Origin: CAZDSS01 sp964508185
GTDB lineage: Bacteria > Pseudomonadota > Alphaproteobacteria > Sphingomonadales > Govanellaceae
Assembly: GCA_964508185.1 (NCBI GenBank)
Contig: CAZDSS010000002.1
Coordinates: 16,442 to 80,441, forward strand
Direction: 5' to 3'
DNA: 64,000 bases
This document shows positions 62,033 to 64,000 of this stretch, in pieces (position 1 is the first letter of the stretch; every line of letters starts with the position of its first letter). Both the position numbers and the translations under genes were made by a program. The notes under the pieces are model-generated. The model was not told where the DNA came from. It saw only the letters and a program-made list of their open reading frames with translations, and did not search any database.

Positions 62033-62887
62033 ATGATTAAATGGCCAGCGGCGGGCAAATTGGTTGCGTTTTGTGCGTTTTTGGGGGTGATCGGTACGGG
62101 GGCGGCGGAGGCCCGCGAACGTCTCATCGAGCGGGTGTCCAACAGCGTCTATGACACCATCGACGACCTCTGGCCCGAGCCGCTGGACGTTCCGGGTCTC
62201 AAGCTCGACATCGGCCTCGGCTTCGGGCTCTCCCCCGAATACAAGGGGTCGGACGATCACGAGACCTCCATCGTCCCCCTGGTCCGGGTGCAGTATGGCC
62301 GCGATCTGGTGCTGACGGGCTATACCTTGAAATACAGCGTCCATCACGACGGCCCGCTCACCGTCGGCGCCCTCGCCCGCTATCAGTCCGGACGGCAGGA
62401 CGACACCCACGAGGCGCTCATGGGCCTTGGCAAGGTGAGCTCGACCATCGCCGTCGGCCCCTTCGTCCAGTACCGCTTCAAGGACCATGTGCGGCTTTTC
62501 GCCGAGATGCGCCACGCCCTCGGCGCGCGCCAGGGCACGCGGGTCGATTTCGGAACCCGGGTCGGCGTCTACCAGTCGGAGAATTTCGGCGCCCAGGCGG
62601 CGCTCACCGCCACCTGGGTCTCGGGCAAGCACATGCGCACCTTCTTCGGCGTGACCCCGGAACAGTCGGCAAATTCCGCCCTCGATCTCCCCGTCTACGA
62701 GCCGGGAAGCGGCATTTCCGAGATCGCCCTCAGCCTCGGCAGCCGTTATCACGTGACGCCGCGCACCTCGTTCGTGAGCTTCCTCGAATACGGCCGCCTG
62801 TTCGGCGACGCCAAGGACAGCCCGCTGACCGAGGTGGGCTCGCCCAACCAGTTCACGGGCGGCGTCGGAGTGCTGTTCAGCTTCTGA
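62033..62887 (+). CDS. MipA/OmpV family outer-membrane protein
   Basis: A 284-residue beta-barrel. The ATG at 62033 gives a signal peptide ending GAAEA; the longer frame upstream would include the repeat region. KLDIGLGFGLSPEYKGSDDHETSIVPLVRVQYGRDLVLTGYTLKYSV and a terminal GGVGVLFSF are family features. MipA is a scaffold for murein synthesis in E. coli, while OmpV relatives are general surface proteins. It overlaps the convergent AhpD-like gene by 11 bases. Confidence 0.87.
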   Translation: MIKWPAAGKLVAFCAFLGVIGTGAAEARERLIERVSNSVYDTIDDLWPEPLDVPGLKLDIGLGFGLSPEYKGSDDHETSIVPLVRVQYGRDLVLTGYTLKYSVHHDGPLTVGALARYQSGRQDDTHEALMGLGKVSSTIAVGPFVQYRFKDHVRLFAEMRHALGARQGTRVDFGTRVGVYQSENFGAQAALTATWVSGKHMRTFFGVTPEQSANSALDLPVYEPGSGISEIALSLGSRYHVTPRTSFVSFLEYGRLFGDAKDSPLTEVGSPNQFTGGVGVLFSF

Positions 62888-63332
62888 CCGGCGCCTGCAC
62901 CGGGTGCTGGTTGCGGCAGGCGATCGCCATGCGGTTCCACAGATTGATCATGGCGATTGCTGCGGTGAGATTGGCGATCTCCGCTTCGCTGAAATGGGGA
63001 AGAAGCCCCTCATAGACCTCGTCCGGCGCATGCGTCTCGCCGATGAGCGTCACCGCCTCCGTCCAGGCGAGGGCCGCCCGCTCCCGCTCCGTATAGAGGG
63101 AGGATTCCCGCCAGGCGTTGAGGAGATAGAGCCGTTCCTCGCTTTCGCCGCGGGCGCGGGCGTCGGTTGCGTGCATATGGATGCAGTAGGCGCAGCCGTT
63201 GATCTGCGACGCCCGCAGCTTCACCAGCTCCAGGATGGTGGGATCCACATGGCGGCGGATGACGTTCTCCAGCGCAACCATGGCCGCATAGGCCTCCGGC
63301 GCCGCTTTTTGGGCATTCAATCTGGCCTTCAT
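62877..63332 (-). CDS. AhpD-like carboxymuconolactone decarboxylase family protein
   Basis: A 151-residue all-helical protein. ELVKLRASQINGCAYCIHMHATDARARGE near residue 40 contains the CxxC-x-x-H catalytic motif of AhpD-like peroxidases. Members detoxify peroxides or reduce disulfides. Its 3' end overlaps the convergent MipA gene by 11 bases. Confidence 0.92.
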   Translation of the reverse strand: MKARLNAQKAAPEAYAAMVALENVIRRHVDPTILELVKLRASQINGCAYCIHMHATDARARGESEERLYLLNAWRESSLYTERERAALAWTEAVTLIGETHAPDEVYEGLLPHFSEAEIANLTAAIAMINLWNRMAIACRNQHPVQAPVRS

Positions 63333-63424
63333 GCTATCTCTCCATCAAAGGAAGTGATAGTTATCCCTACCAGCAAGCGCCCTGCGCGCAAACCCGCACG
63401 TAAATCTCAAGCTGTCGTCTCGTC

Positions 63425-64000
63425 ATGTCCAAAGCCGCCGTCAAACAAGTGAAAGCCCCCGCGAAGGTCGGGATCGTGAGCCTCGGCTGCCCCAAGGCGC
63501 TTGTGGATTCCGAGCGCATCCTGACCAAGCTCCGGTCCGAGGGCTATGCCATCTCCCCGAGCTATGACGGGGCCGAGGTGGTGATCGTCAATACCTGCGG
63601 CTTCCTCGACAGCGCCAAGCAGGAATCCCTGGACGCCATCGGCGAGGCCATGGCCGAGAACGGCCGCGTCATCGTCACGGGCTGCATGGGTGTCGAGGAA
63701 GGGCGCATCCGCGAGGTGCATCCGGGCGTGCTCGCGGTCACCGGACCGCACCAGTATGAGCAGGTCGTCTCGGCCGTCCACGACGCCGCGCCGCCGCTGC
63801 ACGATCCCTATCTCGATCTCGTGCCGCCCGAAGGCCTGCGCCTCACGCCACGCCATTACGCCTATCTGAAGATCTCCGAAGGCTGCAACAACCGCTGCAG
63901 CTTCTGCATCATCCCGGGCATCCGCGGCGATCTCGCGAGCCGCCCCGCGAACCACGTGATGACCGAAGCCGAGCGCCTCGTGAAAGCGGGCGTCAAGGAG
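63425..64000 (+). CDS. rimO: Ribosomal protein S12 methylthiotransferase RimO (3' truncated by window)
   Basis: 192 residues of the N-terminal part. The MTTase domain has [18 protein letters not shown] (first cluster Cys) near 15, [18 protein letters not shown] near 55 and [12 protein letters not shown] near 85; the radical-SAM motif CNNRCSFC lies near 157, with [11 protein letters not shown]. RimO adds a methylthio group to Asp of protein S12. The reading frame is open to the window end. The ATG has no strong ribosome site. Confidence 0.95.
   Translation, partial: MSKAAVKQVKAPAKVGIVSLGCPKALVDSERILTKLRSEGYAISPSYDGAEVVIVNTCGFLDSAKQESLDAIGEAMAENGRVIVTGCMGVEEGRIREVHPGVLAVTGPHQYEQVVSAVHDAAPPLHDPYLDLVPPEGLRLTPRHYAYLKISEGCNNRCSFCIIPGIRGDLASRPANHVMTEAERLVKAGVKE

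Overview
The window is a G+C-rich (roughly two thirds by eye), gene-dense chromosomal segment from an alphaproteobacterium. The evidence is three TonB-dependent receptors (two with the VVTAR/QxREE...DVPIAVSAF plug style common in sphingomonad-like lineages), long ATGA-overlapping operons, an ectABCD ectoine cluster, a ba3-type oxidase and a rimO gene. I cannot fix the genus. I saw no insertion sequence, integrase, phage gene or CRISPR array, and no stretch over 300 bases without a gene.

Left region (1-31 kb) looks like one catabolic island for an unidentified substrate. A CaiB/BaiF CoA-transferase pair (1-1446) and a GntR/UTRA regulator (1448-2209, minus) precede a nine-gene plus-strand operon (2253-11156). 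That operon encodes two MmgE/PrpD proteins, a PaaK-like CoA ligase, an amidase, a HapK-like small protein, an SDR, a PuuE-like deacetylase, a crotonase and a two-domain VOC protein. Facing it on the minus strand are two linked blocks. Block A (20165-11221) has a small unknown protein, a Tat-exported cysteine-free nitrilase-fold protein, a soluble protein of unknown family, a four-helix membrane protein, a PCMH-type FAD oxidase, a TonB receptor, a YciI protein and a quinone reductase. Block B (30916-21978) has a LysR regulator, a TonB receptor, a second soluble/membrane pair paralogous to the one in block A, two MFS transporters and a TRZ/ATZ-like amidohydrolase. A 12-base palindrome, TTGTCYRGACAA, occurs before the block A hydrolase, before the block A receptor and before the block B LysR gene. 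A near match lies just inside the first gene of the plus-strand operon. The spacing fits a HutC-subfamily GntR protein, so the island is probably one regulon. The duplicated soluble + membrane module next to outer-membrane uptake is the best candidate for an undescribed system.

Middle region: a ba3-type cytochrome oxidase operon with the small subunit IIa and a membrane-anchored dihaem cytochrome c (31131-34362). Next comes a minus-strand siderophore-type receptor (44608-42428) followed by three exported amidohydrolase-superfamily proteins (one lacking its metal motif, one fused to a TolB-like propeller), a PepSY membrane protein and an SDR. Then follow an alpha/beta hydrolase divergent from an AraC regulator, an APC permease with a PaiB-like protein, an OprB-like porin and a PD-(D/E)XK-like gene with an apparent one-base frameshift.

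Right region: GNAT, DUF5996 and GST genes, azlCD, tRNA-Glu(UUC), then the ectoine/hydroxyectoine operon ectABCD with an SSS symporter (59606-54893, minus). A LysR gene, an EamA exporter, a MipA/OmpV gene with tandem repeats in its leader, an AhpD-like protein and the 5' part of rimO complete the window.
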